Shown piece after piece: positions 10,964-19,382 of a stretch of 31,491 nucleotides of DNA (its first letter is position 1; every line of letters begins with the position of its first letter). The DNA lies in contig JAFGND010000017.1 in the NCBI GenBank assembly GCA_016927185.1, forward strand, positions 1-31,491. The letters are read 5' to 3'. The position numbers were made by a program, and so were the translations under genes. The stretch is from Candidatus Coatesiibacteriota bacterium. Lineage in GTDB: Bacteria > JAFGND01. Below the pieces are notes generated by a model that saw only the letters and a program-made list of their open reading frames with translations, was not told where the DNA came from and searched no databases.

Positions 10964-13064
10964 CCAGTAACTGAATTTCAGTCAGATTGGCTATTCGTCT
11001 GAAAAGAGCATCTCCTATCTTCAGTAATGAAAGCCTGTTTTTCCTTGTTGCAGGATCCTTGTCAATTACAATGACTTTCTCGAAGAAATTATGAATAAGC
11101 TCATCCAGATCTGCAAGTTTCCAGGTTATGTAAACAAAATCCTTCTCTTCCCATGCTGGTTCTATGGAACGTTTTGCAGTCTGGAATGCAGTATATATTT
11201 CGAATTCAAGTCCTTCCTTGAATAGACTTGGTTCAGGCTCTGCAAGGTTTTCCTTCATATTTGCTGATTTCAATATATTGGCTAGCCTTCTTCCGGGACG
11301 AAGCAGTTTCCTGAACAAGTATTCATCATCCCTTATAAGATTATCAAGATATGTAATAATCTTCAAAGATGTTCCTATATCTGTTGCCCTTTGATCATCT
11401 GGATATCTTCTATCCAGAACTGCATTTATGTGATCAAAACGATAATTCTGCTCCAGACAGTAGTTTTTGAGCCTTTCAATCATGAAGTTTTCAAGCTCTT
11501 CTTTGACAAGATCTATATTAAATTCCTCTTTATAAAGCTTTGCATTTTCGTCAATTAAATCGCTGAGTGTGAATGGGAATGTATAGTCTTCCCAGATCTT
11601 GATCAAACCAAGAGATGTCCTTCTCAATCCATATGGATCCTTGCTGCTAGTAAATGTAGCTTTTATGGCAAACAAACCAACAAGGGTATCCAGTCTGTCA
11701 ATGAAGGCAAGAAAAGCCCCATGTTTTGTTACTGGTATATTGTCTTTTACATCAACTGGATTATAATGTTCACCAATTGCTTTTGCAACAACAGGATCTT
11801 CTCCCTGTGCAAGTGCATAAAATTCTCCTGCTTTACCCTGAAGCGAGTTGAATTCCTTCTCTCCAATCAGAAGGGTTGTCAAATCTGTCTTGCACAAATG
11901 GGCTGCCAGGAAAGTCTTGTCAGTTTCATCTTCATTAGAGAAAAACAATGGTGCATATTTCTGTGACATTTTTTTCAATCTGTTTGTCTTATCAAGCATG
12001 TTACCAAGGTTCGGGAAAAAAGCTATGCCAGTGAGCTGTGTAATCCTGTCATCCAGCTTTACTTTAAGATCTTCTTCATAAAAGAATTTTGCGTCAGATA
12101 ATCTCGCAAAAATTACTTGTTCATTAGATTTTATTATCTTTTCATTAACTCCATTATTAGAAACTACTGCTGTTAATGGTGCCAGATTGCCTTTATTGTC
12201 CCTGAAGCAGAAAGTACGCTGATGTTCTTTCAAAGCAGTAATCAGTATTTCCTTTGGCAGGTACATGAAATCAGGTGAAATACTGCATGAAAAAACTACT
12301 GGATCTTCTGCTAATAATATGTTATCATTCAATAACTTATCATCTTGAATAAGAGTGACATTGAATTTCTGCTCGATTTCCTGCAATTCAGTAATAATAC
12401 TCTTTTTTCTCTTTGAGATGCTTACAGTTACCTTATTTTTTGACATCAAGGACACATACTGTTTTGCGTGAGGAATTATTACTTCATTATCCAGTGTCCA
12501 GTGTCCAATAGTCTTGTTGCTGCTTGAAATATTTCCAATCTCTAAAGGGACAATTCTGTCATTGAGTAATGCAACAATACTCCTTATTGGTCTAGCAAAA
12601 ACTATATCAGTTTCATCCCATCTCATTGTTTTAGGGAAGGAGATAGACTGTATTATCTCAAGAATTCCCCTGGAAAGTATGGGAAGTATATCCTCACCAC
12701 CAACTTTCTTGTTGCATGCAATCTTCTGCCCTTTGCTTGTATCTTCGAAAAAAATCTGCTCAGGTTTCATGTTGTTTTTTTCCAGGAATTTCTGACCAAT
12801 AAGCGTAAGATTTCCATCTTTATCGAATGCTGCATCTCTGGACGGGCCTGTTATCTTGACTTCTTCTTCTTTCTGTGTTGTATTGACATCATCTGCAAGC
12901 AATACAAGCCTTCTATTTGTTGCAGAAGTTTTCGTATTCCCTATACTTATGAGATTCTTTTTACATAGAAGCTCAAATCCCTTTTCCAGAGATGTCAAGG
13001 CTGGTTCAATATATGCAACAGGAATCTCTTCTGTCCTTATTTCAAGCAGTAATGTAGCTAACAT
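10947..13064 (-). CDS. glyS: Glycine-tRNA ligase beta subunit
   Basis: The 705-aa product begins LLLEIRTEEIPVAYIEPAL, the hallmark N-terminus of the beta subunit of the bacterial heterotetrameric glycyl-tRNA synthetase. Typical internal segments include FPKTMRW, PLTAVVSNNG and FARLSDAKFFYEEDLK, together with DPYGLRR. The C-terminal part is the DALR-like anticodon-binding region, ending in a helix with NRLSLLKIGDALFRRIANL. The length is normal (about 690). The beta subunit binds tRNA-Gly and needs the catalytic alpha subunit (glyQ), which normally sits directly upstream but is not in this window, so it should lie elsewhere in the genome. AAGGAG precedes the ATG by about 3 nt. The gene starts 15 bp after the radical SAM gene and its end overlaps the outer-membrane peptidase start by 17 nt. 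Confidence 0.97.
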   Translation of the reverse strand: MLATLLLEIRTEEIPVAYIEPALTSLEKGFELLCKKNLISIGNTKTSATNRRLVLLADDVNTTQKEEEVKITGPSRDAAFDKDGNLTLIGQKFLEKNNMKPEQIFFEDTSKGQKIACNKKVGGEDILPILSRGILEIIQSISFPKTMRWDETDIVFARPIRSIVALLNDRIVPLEIGNISSSNKTIGHWTLDNEVIIPHAKQYVSLMSKNKVTVSISKRKKSIITELQEIEQKFNVTLIQDDKLLNDNILLAEDPVVFSCSISPDFMYLPKEILITALKEHQRTFCFRDNKGNLAPLTAVVSNNGVNEKIIKSNEQVIFARLSDAKFFYEEDLKVKLDDRITQLTGIAFFPNLGNMLDKTNRLKKMSQKYAPLFFSNEDETDKTFLAAHLCKTDLTTLLIGEKEFNSLQGKAGEFYALAQGEDPVVAKAIGEHYNPVDVKDNIPVTKHGAFLAFIDRLDTLVGLFAIKATFTSSKDPYGLRRTSLGLIKIWEDYTFPFTLSDLIDENAKLYKEEFNIDLVKEELENFMIERLKNYCLEQNYRFDHINAVLDRRYPDDQRATDIGTSLKIITYLDNLIRDDEYLFRKLLRPGRRLANILKSANMKENLAEPEPSLFKEGLEFEIYTAFQTAKRSIEPAWEEKDFVYITWKLADLDELIHNFFEKVIVIDKDPATRKNRLSLLKIGDALFRRIANLTEIQLLDEEIN

Positions 13065-13079
13065 AAGCTCCTTTTCAAA

Positions 13080-14543
13080 TTACTGTTTTCCTGATATAAC
13101 AAATTTACCTTTCTTGAGCAAATCAAAAACAATATTCCATCCTTCCATTCTGGATAGTTTTACAATATATTTACTTAATTGAATGGGATCTTTAAGCAAT
13201 GCAATCATTTTTCTTTTCTTTGTATACCTTACTGCTTCTTCAATTTCCTTATAAGATATTGATGGATAGGAAATTACACTACTATTTCCACCCTCGAATT
13301 GCCTGAAATCTCTTGTCTTGAGATAATTATTCTCTACAAGGAAGCTATAGAATTCAGTTCCAGGATAAGGAGTTGCAAGACTGAACTGTGCAGTACTTGT
13401 TCTCAGTTTGAAAGCAAAATCAATTGTCTTCTTTATGGTTTCCTTGTTTTCTCCAGGTAATCCAAACATATATGTTGCATGGGTATACAGACCCAGTTTC
13501 CTGCAGGTTTCAGTAAATTTAATAACTGTTTCAAGATCAAGTGGTTTCTTGATATTCTTCAAGATATTCTCATCTGCACTTTCAACTCCGAACTTGAGTC
13601 CCCTGCATCCTGATTTTTTCATTAACAAAAGTGTCTCTTCATCAGTTCTTGCATCAGCCATACATGACCAGTATATTTTCAATCCTCTATCAAGTATTTC
13701 TGAAGAAATGCTTCTGGCATGTTTTATGTTGGTTGTGAATGAACTGTCATCGAAATATACTTCCTCTACCTTGAATTCCTTTACAATATATTCTATCTCA
13801 TCCACTACTTTCACTGGGTTTCTCATTCTATAATTGGTTTTGCCATAGAAAACCGAAGTCTCCAGACAATAAATGCAATGATATGGACATCCTCTTGATG
13901 ATATTACACAAATATTGGGAAATTTCTTGCATGTTGGATCAGTATATTTCTCTATGGGTATATCATGCCTTTCGGGATAAGGAAGTATATCAAGATCCTT
14001 CAACAAAGGTCGCTTATTATTTATCTGTATATCGTAACCATTAAAAAAGGCAAGTCCTTCAACTCTGTCATAATCCAGTTTTCCTGATTCAATTGCATTT
14101 GCAAGTTCAAGCGCTGTAAGCTCCATCTCACCAAGCAGGACAAAATGAGCTCCGTCTTTTTTTATGCACTCTTCTGGCAAAGCGCTTGCATGAGGACCGC
14201 ATAAAGCAACCGGTATTTTGAGCTGTCTGTGAGCAATACCAGCAAATTCAAGATCACTATATATGGAAGGTGTTGAAGTATCTATTATTATTAAATCGGG
14301 TTTGCCTTCCTTTACCATATCATACATTTTTTTTCTTGTAATTTCCTGTGCTATACCATCAATTAATCGTGCTTCTATACCATTCTGTTTCAAGTAAGTG
14401 GTTGTATATGCAAGACTGAAAGGGAAAGGGAAATACTGTATTGTTCTGTCCTTGTAGCGAACTGATGCCCACCTGGCTCCAGCCTTGACTCCATACTTGT
14501 TACTATCTTCAATCCATGGAATATTTAGAAGAAATACTTTCAT
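13080..14543 (-). CDS. B12-binding-domain radical SAM enzyme, substrate unknown
   Basis: This 487-aa protein has a Rossmann-like cobalamin-binding domain over about residues 1-160, with IIIDTSTPSIYSDLEFA and ALCGPHASALPEE typical of the BchE/HpnP-type class. The radical SAM barrel follows, with its [4Fe-4S] motif CPYHCIYC (Cys219, Cys223, Cys226). Further family marks are VYFDDSSFT and a YMFGLPGENKET segment. Members perform methylations, ring formation and other difficult C-C chemistry on lipids, chlorins and natural products; nothing here fixes the reaction. The N-terminal domain lacks an obvious DxHxxG motif, so cobalamin is probably bound base-off without a His ligand, as in several family members. 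The start overlaps the HAD phosphatase stop by one base (TAATG), and glyS follows after 15 bp. It is probably oxygen-sensitive, consistent with an anaerobe. Confidence 0.88.
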   Translation of the reverse strand: MKVFLLNIPWIEDSNKYGVKAGARWASVRYKDRTIQYFPFPFSLAYTTTYLKQNGIEARLIDGIAQEITRKKMYDMVKEGKPDLIIIDTSTPSIYSDLEFAGIAHRQLKIPVALCGPHASALPEECIKKDGAHFVLLGEMELTALELANAIESGKLDYDRVEGLAFFNGYDIQINNKRPLLKDLDILPYPERHDIPIEKYTDPTCKKFPNICVISSRGCPYHCIYCLETSVFYGKTNYRMRNPVKVVDEIEYIVKEFKVEEVYFDDSSFTTNIKHARSISSEILDRGLKIYWSCMADARTDEETLLLMKKSGCRGLKFGVESADENILKNIKKPLDLETVIKFTETCRKLGLYTHATYMFGLPGENKETIKKTIDFAFKLRTSTAQFSLATPYPGTEFYSFLVENNYLKTRDFRQFEGGNSSVISYPSISYKEIEEAVRYTKKRKMIALLKDPIQLSKYIVKLSRMEGWNIVFDLLKKGKFVISGKQ

Positions 14544-15250
14544 TACATTAGTCCAGATTTGCTTAATATGCTGTCTTTACCAAAGAGTATTTCTTCTACA
14601 TCCTTGAAATTCCTGAAAGGGAAATAGGTCTTTTCTATTGTTTCCATATAGTCTCTCAATCCATTGCTGCAGCACTTCGCAAGTACAATATCAGCAAATT
14701 TTGCTGGGCAGCAATCACTTTGTCCATCTCCTATATATACTATAGTATCATGACCTCCTGTTCTGTACAAAGACAGATGATAACTTTTGCAGTTCCCGCA
14801 GTTCCCGCAACCATAATAAAAATAAGGGAATGTTGCAGTAAAATAATCTATGGATGGATTCACTTTATCAAGAAACAGGATCTTGTTTGAATAGGATGGT
14901 ATTTCTGACAGTCCTTCTCTTTTCAGAAGCATGTTTATATAATAGTCAAGCCCATCACTGAATATTGCAACAGGGATATTTTTTTCCCTGGTGGAATAAT
15001 AAAAGCTTTTAAAGTATGGATCTATTTTCTGTTCATTGATAAAGTCATCAATCCTTGCTTTTGCAGTTTCTACAAGACTGCATTCACAAAGAGTGCAATC
15101 CCTTGAGGAAATGCGTTTTTTCTTCCACAGGTCAATTATATCATTAAAATTCTTTTTGCTGGATGCAAATTTCTTGAAGAGATTATGACCGATATCCTTC
15201 GGAAAAATTGTACCATCAAAGTCTACCAATATTGCTATTTTTTTTTTCAT
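14543..15250 (-). CDS. HAD-superfamily phosphatase, subclass IB (phosphoserine phosphatase/MtnX-like), cysteine-rich
   Basis: The 235-aa protein carries all four HAD motifs: DFDGT (nucleophile Asp10 and Asp12), Ser98 in FSDG, Lys155, and GDGQSD with Asp175 and Asp179 for Mg2+. Fold and size match the PSPase/MtnX/PHOSPHO1-like group, which hydrolyses small phosphate esters. It is unusually rich in cysteine: Cys52, Cys55 and Cys57 in the cap, CGNCGNC at 148-154 just before the motif III Lys, and CC pairs at 180-181 and 193-194. Paired or triple cysteines before motif III occur in MtnX relatives, but the total suggests metal binding. No other methionine-salvage gene is nearby, so MTR-pathway function is not supported. 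The gene overlaps the ComB-like gene and the radical SAM gene by one base each (TAATG junctions), implying strict co-expression. AGGA lies 5 nt before its ATG. Confidence 0.85.
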   Translation of the reverse strand: MKKKIAILVDFDGTIFPKDIGHNLFKKFASSKKNFNDIIDLWKKKRISSRDCTLCECSLVETAKARIDDFINEQKIDPYFKSFYYSTREKNIPVAIFSDGLDYYINMLLKREGLSEIPSYSNKILFLDKVNPSIDYFTATFPYFYYGCGNCGNCKSYHLSLYRTGGHDTIVYIGDGQSDCCPAKFADIVLAKCCSNGLRDYMETIEKTYFPFRNFKDVEEILFGKDSILSKSGLM

Positions 15251-15963
15251 TATATCCTAATATATCCATCTGGTTCAAGTTTGGGTACTATCGTAATATT
15301 TCCTTTGGTAAAGCAGAAATCAACATCCTTTATGAATCCAATCTTCTTTAAATGCATAGCATGAAATGAGCTTTCCTTTACCCTCTCAATATTTCCATCA
15401 TAGTAATTAGCGATTGAAAGAGCTGCATATGCTCCACTATCAAATCTGCAATTCGCTTTCTTGTGTTTTTTTGTCCATGAGTTAATGAACAAACCAGCAA
15501 AATATACATCATCAATCCCGAATGCACCATTCTGACCAGAGCATGCAAGATGGATTTCTGGATATCGTTCTGGTGTTATGAAGGAAACTACTGCGTCAAA
15601 ATTCAGAAAAGAAGCTATTATTGCTGGTTTTCCATGACAGTAGCTTAAAACCTTTGTTCCATTTGTAGTGCACAAACATATATCTTTATCTTTTATAACT
15701 TCTTCCACATATTCCAATGGAGAATTCCCTAAATCGAATCCTGGAATTTTCTTTCCTTCTCTTTCACCAGCAAGAAGACATTTGGGATTTTTCTTCCTGA
15801 ATTTATAAGCATCACTGATTTCCTTGACTGGATAGAAACTCAAGGCTCCACACTGAAGCCCTTTGCAGATAGTAGATCCAGCTCTTAAAATATCAATAAC
15901 TACTGTTAGAATCTTCTCTCTTGGTTTCACTTGAGCAGGTGCAAAACTTACTGTGAAAAGCAT
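15250..15963 (-). CDS. ComB-family phosphatase (2-phosphosulfolactate phosphatase-like)
   Basis: This 237-aa protein belongs to the Mg2+-dependent ComB family, which dephosphorylates 2-phosphosulfolactate in archaeal coenzyme M synthesis. Family marks are VVIDILRAGSTI (residues 22-33), AGEREGKKIPGFDLGNSP (65-82) and the CTTNGTK active-site region (98-104). Many non-methanogenic bacteria have this gene and its substrate in them is usually unproven, so I leave the symbol blank. A longer frame begins at 16011, but that start lies well inside accC. The ATG at 15963 is preceded by AGGA, follows the accC stop TGA after one base, and gives the normal family length. The next gene, another phosphatase, overlaps by one base. 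No ComA or ComC homologue is present in this window. Confidence 0.87.
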   Translation of the reverse strand: MLFTVSFAPAQVKPREKILTVVIDILRAGSTICKGLQCGALSFYPVKEISDAYKFRKKNPKCLLAGEREGKKIPGFDLGNSPLEYVEEVIKDKDICLCTTNGTKVLSYCHGKPAIIASFLNFDAVVSFITPERYPEIHLACSGQNGAFGIDDVYFAGLFINSWTKKHKKANCRFDSGAYAALSIANYYDGNIERVKESSFHAMHLKKIGFIKDVDFCFTKGNITIVPKLEPDGYIRI

Positions 15964-15964
15964 A

Positions 15965-17329
15965 TCATTCCTGTCCCAGAATATCTGTCCTGCCAATAAA
16001 ACCGGTATCAACCTTGCCTTCCTTGAAAACTGGATGTTTCAGGAGTGCAAGATGAAGAGGGATCGTTGTCTTGACACCACCCTGCGGCAAACCGTTGATA
16101 ATCATTTCATTAAGTCCTCTTTCCATCCTCTTGATTGCTTCATCCCTGTCATGTCCGAAAGATATAACTTTTGCAAGAAGAGAATCATAAAAGCTGGGAA
16201 CACTGTAACCTGCATATATGTGAGTATCAACTCTTATTCCAGGCCCCCCTGGAAGATGAAGCCAGGTTATCGGTCCCGGAGTAGGCGTGAAATTCCTGTA
16301 TGGATCCTCTGCATTTATTCTACATTCTATTGAATGTCCATTCAATTTAATGTCACTTTGCTTTATTTCAAGTTTTTCTCCCATTGCAATCTTAAGCTGT
16401 TCTTTGAGAAGATCTATTCCAGTAACCATTTCTGTTACAGGATGCTCCACCTGTATCCTTGTATTCATCTCTATGAAATAAAAACTTCCGTCTTTATCCA
16501 GAAGGAATTCTATTGTTCCTGCATTTTCATAACCAACACCTTTTGCTGCATTGACAGCTGCATCTCCCATTTTCTTTCTTAATTCCTTGTTTACAACAGG
16601 AGATGGACATTCTTCAAGCAGCTTCTGATGCCTTCTTTGTGCGCTGCAATCTCTTTCTCCAAGATAAATTGTATTCCCATAAGAGTCTGCAATTATCTGT
16701 ATCTCTATATGCTTTGGGTTTATGAAATATTTCTCAATATATACTGAAGAATCCTTGAATGCAGAAAGTGCTTCGTTCTGGGCAGTGGCATAGTTTTTTT
16801 CTAGTTCCTCTTTTTCATAAACAACACGCATTCCCCTGCCTCCACCACCTGCTACTGCCTTGATTATTACTGGATAACCAATTTCGTCAGCTATTTCATA
16901 AGCCTGTTGAATAGAAAAAACAGGTCCATCACTTCCAGGAACAACAGGTACTCCTGATTCCTTGACTATACTTTTAGCTACAGATTTATCTCCCATTTTT
17001 GCAATTGCAGAAGCTGAGGGACCTATGAAATTGAAATTATGCTGTTCGCACATATCAGCGAAAAGAGGATTTTCAGCAAGGAAACCATATCCTGGGTGAA
17101 TTGAATCAGCTCCTGACAATGTTGCAGCACTTAAGATTGCTCTCATGTTCAGGTAGCTTTTTACTGAAGGTGCAGGTCCTATGCATATGCTTTCGTCAGC
17201 AAGCTTTACAGGAAGAGAATCAGTGTCTGCTTCTGAATGTACAACAACAGTAGGGATATTAAGTTCCATACATGCTCTTATTATTCTGAGCGCTATTTCC
17301 CCTCTGTTGGCAATAAGAACCTTTTTCAC
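15965..17329 (-). CDS. accC: Acetyl-CoA carboxylase, biotin carboxylase subunit
   Basis: The 454-aa ATP-grasp enzyme carboxylates the biotin carried by BCCP, using ATP and bicarbonate, in the first step of fatty acid synthesis. Visible marks are [17 protein letters not shown] at the N-terminus, the glycine-rich ATP loop AGGGGRGMR, the [16 protein letters not shown] segment, [18 protein letters not shown], and IQVEHPVTE. The length matches the usual 445-455. The start is GTG at 17329, overlapping the accB stop in TAGTG, with GAGG about 10 nt upstream. Because carboxyltransferase genes accA and accD are absent here, the transferase partner is elsewhere; a propionyl-CoA or pyruvate carboxylase type of complex is possible but less likely given the accB-accC-efp layout. 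Confidence 0.95.
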   Translation of the reverse strand: MKKVLIANRGEIALRIIRACMELNIPTVVVHSEADTDSLPVKLADESICIGPAPSVKSYLNMRAILSAATLSGADSIHPGYGFLAENPLFADMCEQHNFNFIGPSASAIAKMGDKSVAKSIVKESGVPVVPGSDGPVFSIQQAYEIADEIGYPVIIKAVAGGGGRGMRVVYEKEELEKNYATAQNEALSAFKDSSVYIEKYFINPKHIEIQIIADSYGNTIYLGERDCSAQRRHQKLLEECPSPVVNKELRKKMGDAAVNAAKGVGYENAGTIEFLLDKDGSFYFIEMNTRIQVEHPVTEMVTGIDLLKEQLKIAMGEKLEIKQSDIKLNGHSIECRINAEDPYRNFTPTPGPITWLHLPGGPGIRVDTHIYAGYSVPSFYDSLLAKVISFGHDRDEAIKRMERGLNEMIINGLPQGGVKTTIPLHLALLKHPVFKEGKVDTGFIGRTDILGQE

Positions 17330-17802
17330 TAGCTTACCTCAATTATGAATATATCCTGTCCATACTCTACTGGTTGTGCATTCTGAATGAGGATTTTCTT
17401 GATTATTCCATTATATTCTGATTCAATTTCATTCATTACCTTCATTGCCTCTATAATACACATTGTCTGACCTTTGGAAACAGAATGACCTTCTTCCACG
17501 AAAGGTTTTGCATCAGGTGATGGTGCTCTGTAAAATGTCCCTACTATAGGAGATTTCACTATTCTTTCATTATCTGAAACAGAAGGTTCTTTCTTCTCCA
17601 GAGGTTTTGCATCAACCATATTAACTTGTGGTACAGGAATTGACTGCTGAACAGGAATTTGTACAGGTTGCATAAGCTGCTGAGAAGGTAATGCTGCTGA
17701 TTTGGTAATCTCTATCTTAAGTTCTCCTTCCTGTACATTTAGAGCTGTAATGTTGCTTTCCTCCACAAGTTTCACTAGTTGACGAATAATCTTGAAATCC
17801 AT
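17329..17802 (-). CDS. accB: Biotin carboxyl carrier protein of acetyl-CoA carboxylase
   Basis: This 157-aa protein has the three-part layout of bacterial BCCP: an N-terminal helix ([18 protein letters not shown]), a flexible Pro/Gln-rich linker (about residues 37-65), and a biotinyl/lipoyl domain from about 80. The biotin-accepting lysine is Lys121 in [22 protein letters not shown] is the characteristic thumb-containing segment of AccB rather than of pyruvate carboxylase. AAGGAG lies four bases before the ATG. The gene lies 11 bp after efp and overlaps accC by one base (TAGTG), an arrangement seen in many bacteria, for example the efp-accB-accC order of Firmicutes. Confidence 0.96.
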   Translation of the reverse strand: MDFKIIRQLVKLVEESNITALNVQEGELKIEITKSAALPSQQLMQPVQIPVQQSIPVPQVNMVDAKPLEKKEPSVSDNERIVKSPIVGTFYRAPSPDAKPFVEEGHSVSKGQTMCIIEAMKVMNEIESEYNGIIKKILIQNAQPVEYGQDIFIIEVS

Positions 17803-17813
17803 ATCTCTCCTTA

Positions 17814-18377
17814 TTATTTAGAAACTCTTTCTATATAAGAATGATTTCTTGTATCTATCTTTATAACATCACCTTCATTGACAAATAAAGGGACCTGGAT
17901 TGTTGCACCTGTTTCAACTTCTGCCGGCTTATTAGTATTCTGGACAGTATTCCCTTTTTCTCCAGGTTCTGTCCTTACTATTTTCAAATCCACAAAAGCT
18001 GGAAGTTCTATGCTAATAGGTTCCTCATCTATAGAGAAGACATAAACAGTGCCATTTTCTTTCATCAAATCACTGATATTCTTGAAATAACTTGCTGGAA
18101 ATGGAATGATTTCAAAATTCTCTGGATCCATGAGATGGACGAAATCAGTATCCGAATATGAATAAGTCCATTCTTTCTTCTCCAGTTTTACTTCCTCGAA
18201 TTCTACATTTGAACGCCAGGTTTGGTCAAGAGCTCTTTCTGTTTTAAGATTTTTCAGTTTGAGTCTCATGAAAGCTCCGCCCTTACCGGGTTTAACATGC
18301 AGGAACTCAACAACATTCCAGTATTCATTTTCCCATTTTATAGTCATCCCTTTACGAATATCACTAATATTCGCCAT
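17814..18377 (-). CDS. efp: Translation elongation factor P
   Basis: The 187-aa protein rescues ribosomes stalled on proline runs. The three-barrel fold is recognisable: an N-terminal KOW-like domain ([20 protein letters not shown]), a middle OB domain, and a C-terminal OB domain with the motif [20 protein letters not shown]. The tip loop is [10 protein letters not shown] with Lys32, the position modified in many bacteria; epmA/epmB or rhamnosylation genes are not in the window, so the modification is unknown. An upstream in-frame start at 18404 exists, but the ATG at 18377 has GGAGG seven bases before it and gives the standard N-terminus. It opens the accB-accC operon. Minus-strand TTGACA at 18450-18445 may be part of its promoter, but I see no good -10 partner. 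Confidence 0.96.
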   Translation of the reverse strand: MANISDIRKGMTIKWENEYWNVVEFLHVKPGKGGAFMRLKLKNLKTERALDQTWRSNVEFEEVKLEKKEWTYSYSDTDFVHLMDPENFEIIPFPASYFKNISDLMKENGTVYVFSIDEEPISIELPAFVDLKIVRTEPGEKGNTVQNTNKPAEVETGATIQVPLFVNEGDVIKIDTRNHSYIERVSK

Positions 18378-18549
18378 TGTCAGTCCTCCATAAATTGCTT
18401 TCAATAAATATGATTAAGTGCAGATGGTTTAAACAGCAGAGTTATGTCAAGTAAATTGTCAGTAATAAAAAGCATATCGCTTAATACTTGCTAATCTCTG
18501 TAATCACCATGAATTACTGAATGGAATTGGAGAATTTTAAATCAATATA

Positions 18550-19008
18550 TCAAATTGTCTTCAGATCTCCTAAAAGCATATTCCTGTCTTCTTCTTCCTT
18601 TACTTCAGCAGCATATTTGTTTGCATTATCAAGAGCTTCTTTTTTTGCTTCTTCATCACCTTTTATTGAGTATGCTCTTGCCAAAGCTTCATATGCATAT
18701 GCTTTGCTGAATGGTGGAAGATCTGATTTGAGGCTTATATCAAGACATTTGTTTCCATAATATAACGCTGTCTTGCCTTTCTTTGCAACTGCATATACCC
18801 TTGATAGCATCCAGTAGCCAATAGAGACATTCTCATCAGTATGATCTTCAACCTTCAGCCAGTGCCAGAAAGAAACATGACTGAGATGTAATGCCATTTC
18901 AATATCTTCTTCAGATTTTTCTGCCTTGTCCAGTATTCCCCATGTGTCATTGAAGCACTGAATTGCAAAATACTTGTTGTATTTATTTAACTCACTTGCA
19001 TCAGGCAT
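18550..19008 (-). CDS. Conserved-looking helical (TPR-like) protein of unknown function
   Basis: The product is about 152 aa, wholly alpha-helical in appearance and without a signal peptide or membrane segment, so probably cytoplasmic. Helix pairs such as GYWMLSRVYAVAKKGKTALYYGNKCLDISL and AYEALARAYSIKGDEEAKKEALDNANKYA follow a tetratricopeptide pattern with small residues at the usual packing positions. TPR proteins bind other proteins, but no partner can be named. Two starts six bases apart are possible. I chose the inner ATG at 19008 because AAGGAG lies seven bases before it, whereas the outer one at 19014 leaves only one base. The gene is separated from efp by 172 bp and may be transcribed alone or read through into efp. 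Confidence 0.75.
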   Translation of the reverse strand: MPDASELNKYNKYFAIQCFNDTWGILDKAEKSEEDIEMALHLSHVSFWHWLKVEDHTDENVSIGYWMLSRVYAVAKKGKTALYYGNKCLDISLKSDLPPFSKAYAYEALARAYSIKGDEEAKKEALDNANKYAAEVKEEEDRNMLLGDLKTI

Positions 19009-19280
19009 ATTCATTCTCCTTCCTCATGAAAAAAAGACAATCATGATTTAAATAGTCTATAATTTATCTATATCTTATGCTTCCATTCTGCCAGTCTAAC
19101 TGTTGTTTTTACATCTCCTATATGAAGTTTTATTTATATTTATTAATGTCTCTTCTCTTTTTTATAGAGAGAGATTTTCTAAATGAATTTATGTCAAGTC
19201 TTTATATTTGATATTGGAGAAGAAAGTGCATGAGAATCATCTGTTATTCATTGTTAAGTCTGATTTCTTTCATTCCTTAT

Positions 19281-19313
19281 AAATACTTCTTTTTCTATAA
19301 AAAAGTAGTATTT
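19281..19313. repeat. AT-rich inverted repeat upstream of the secreted-protein promoter
   Basis: AAATACTTCTTTTT (19281-19294) and AAAAAGTAGTATTT (19300-19313) are complementary at 13 of 14 positions, with a 5-nt loop. The 3' arm ends 13 bp before the -35 box at 19327. It could be a weak terminator, an operator, or a by-product of AT-richness. No function can be assigned. Confidence 0.45.
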
Positions 19314-19326
19314 TAATCATTTTCGA

Positions 19327-19355
19327 TTGACTAAAAAATAACAAAAAAGTATAGG
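19327..19355 (+). promoter_or_regulatory. Sigma-70-like promoter for the T9SS-cargo gene
   Basis: TTGACT (19327-19332) is followed after exactly 17 bp by TATAGG (19350-19355). The start codon lies 28 bp beyond, with AAGGAG at 19372-19377 placed five bases before it. Five of six -35 positions and four of six -10 positions match the general sigma-70 consensus. FCB-group organisms can use other consensus forms, so this is a sequence match only. Confidence 0.55.
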
Positions 19356-19382
19356 GTTAAATTAACAAGATAAGGAGTTAAT

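Larger units (their letters stand above)
19009..19382. other. Non-coding divergent intergenic region with AT-rich hairpins
   Basis: This 374-bp stretch between two divergent genes holds no credible gene in any frame. It contains the promoter of the + strand gene (listed separately), an AT-rich hairpin at 19281-19313 and a weaker TCTCT/AGAGA inverted repeat at about 19149-19175, each followed by several T. A candidate for the - strand gene is TTAGAC-N16-TAAGAT in minus orientation within about 19065-19110, which is weak. Confidence 0.5.

Noticed and set aside
14543-15250. Assignment of the HAD phosphatase as MtnX of the methionine salvage pathway
   Set aside because: Only the subclass is supported; no other salvage genes are present and the Cys pattern is atypical, so I left the function general.
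15964-16011. Upstream extension of the ComB-like gene to a start at 16011
   Set aside because: It lies inside accC, has no good ribosome site, and the ATG at 15963 fits the family length and spacing.
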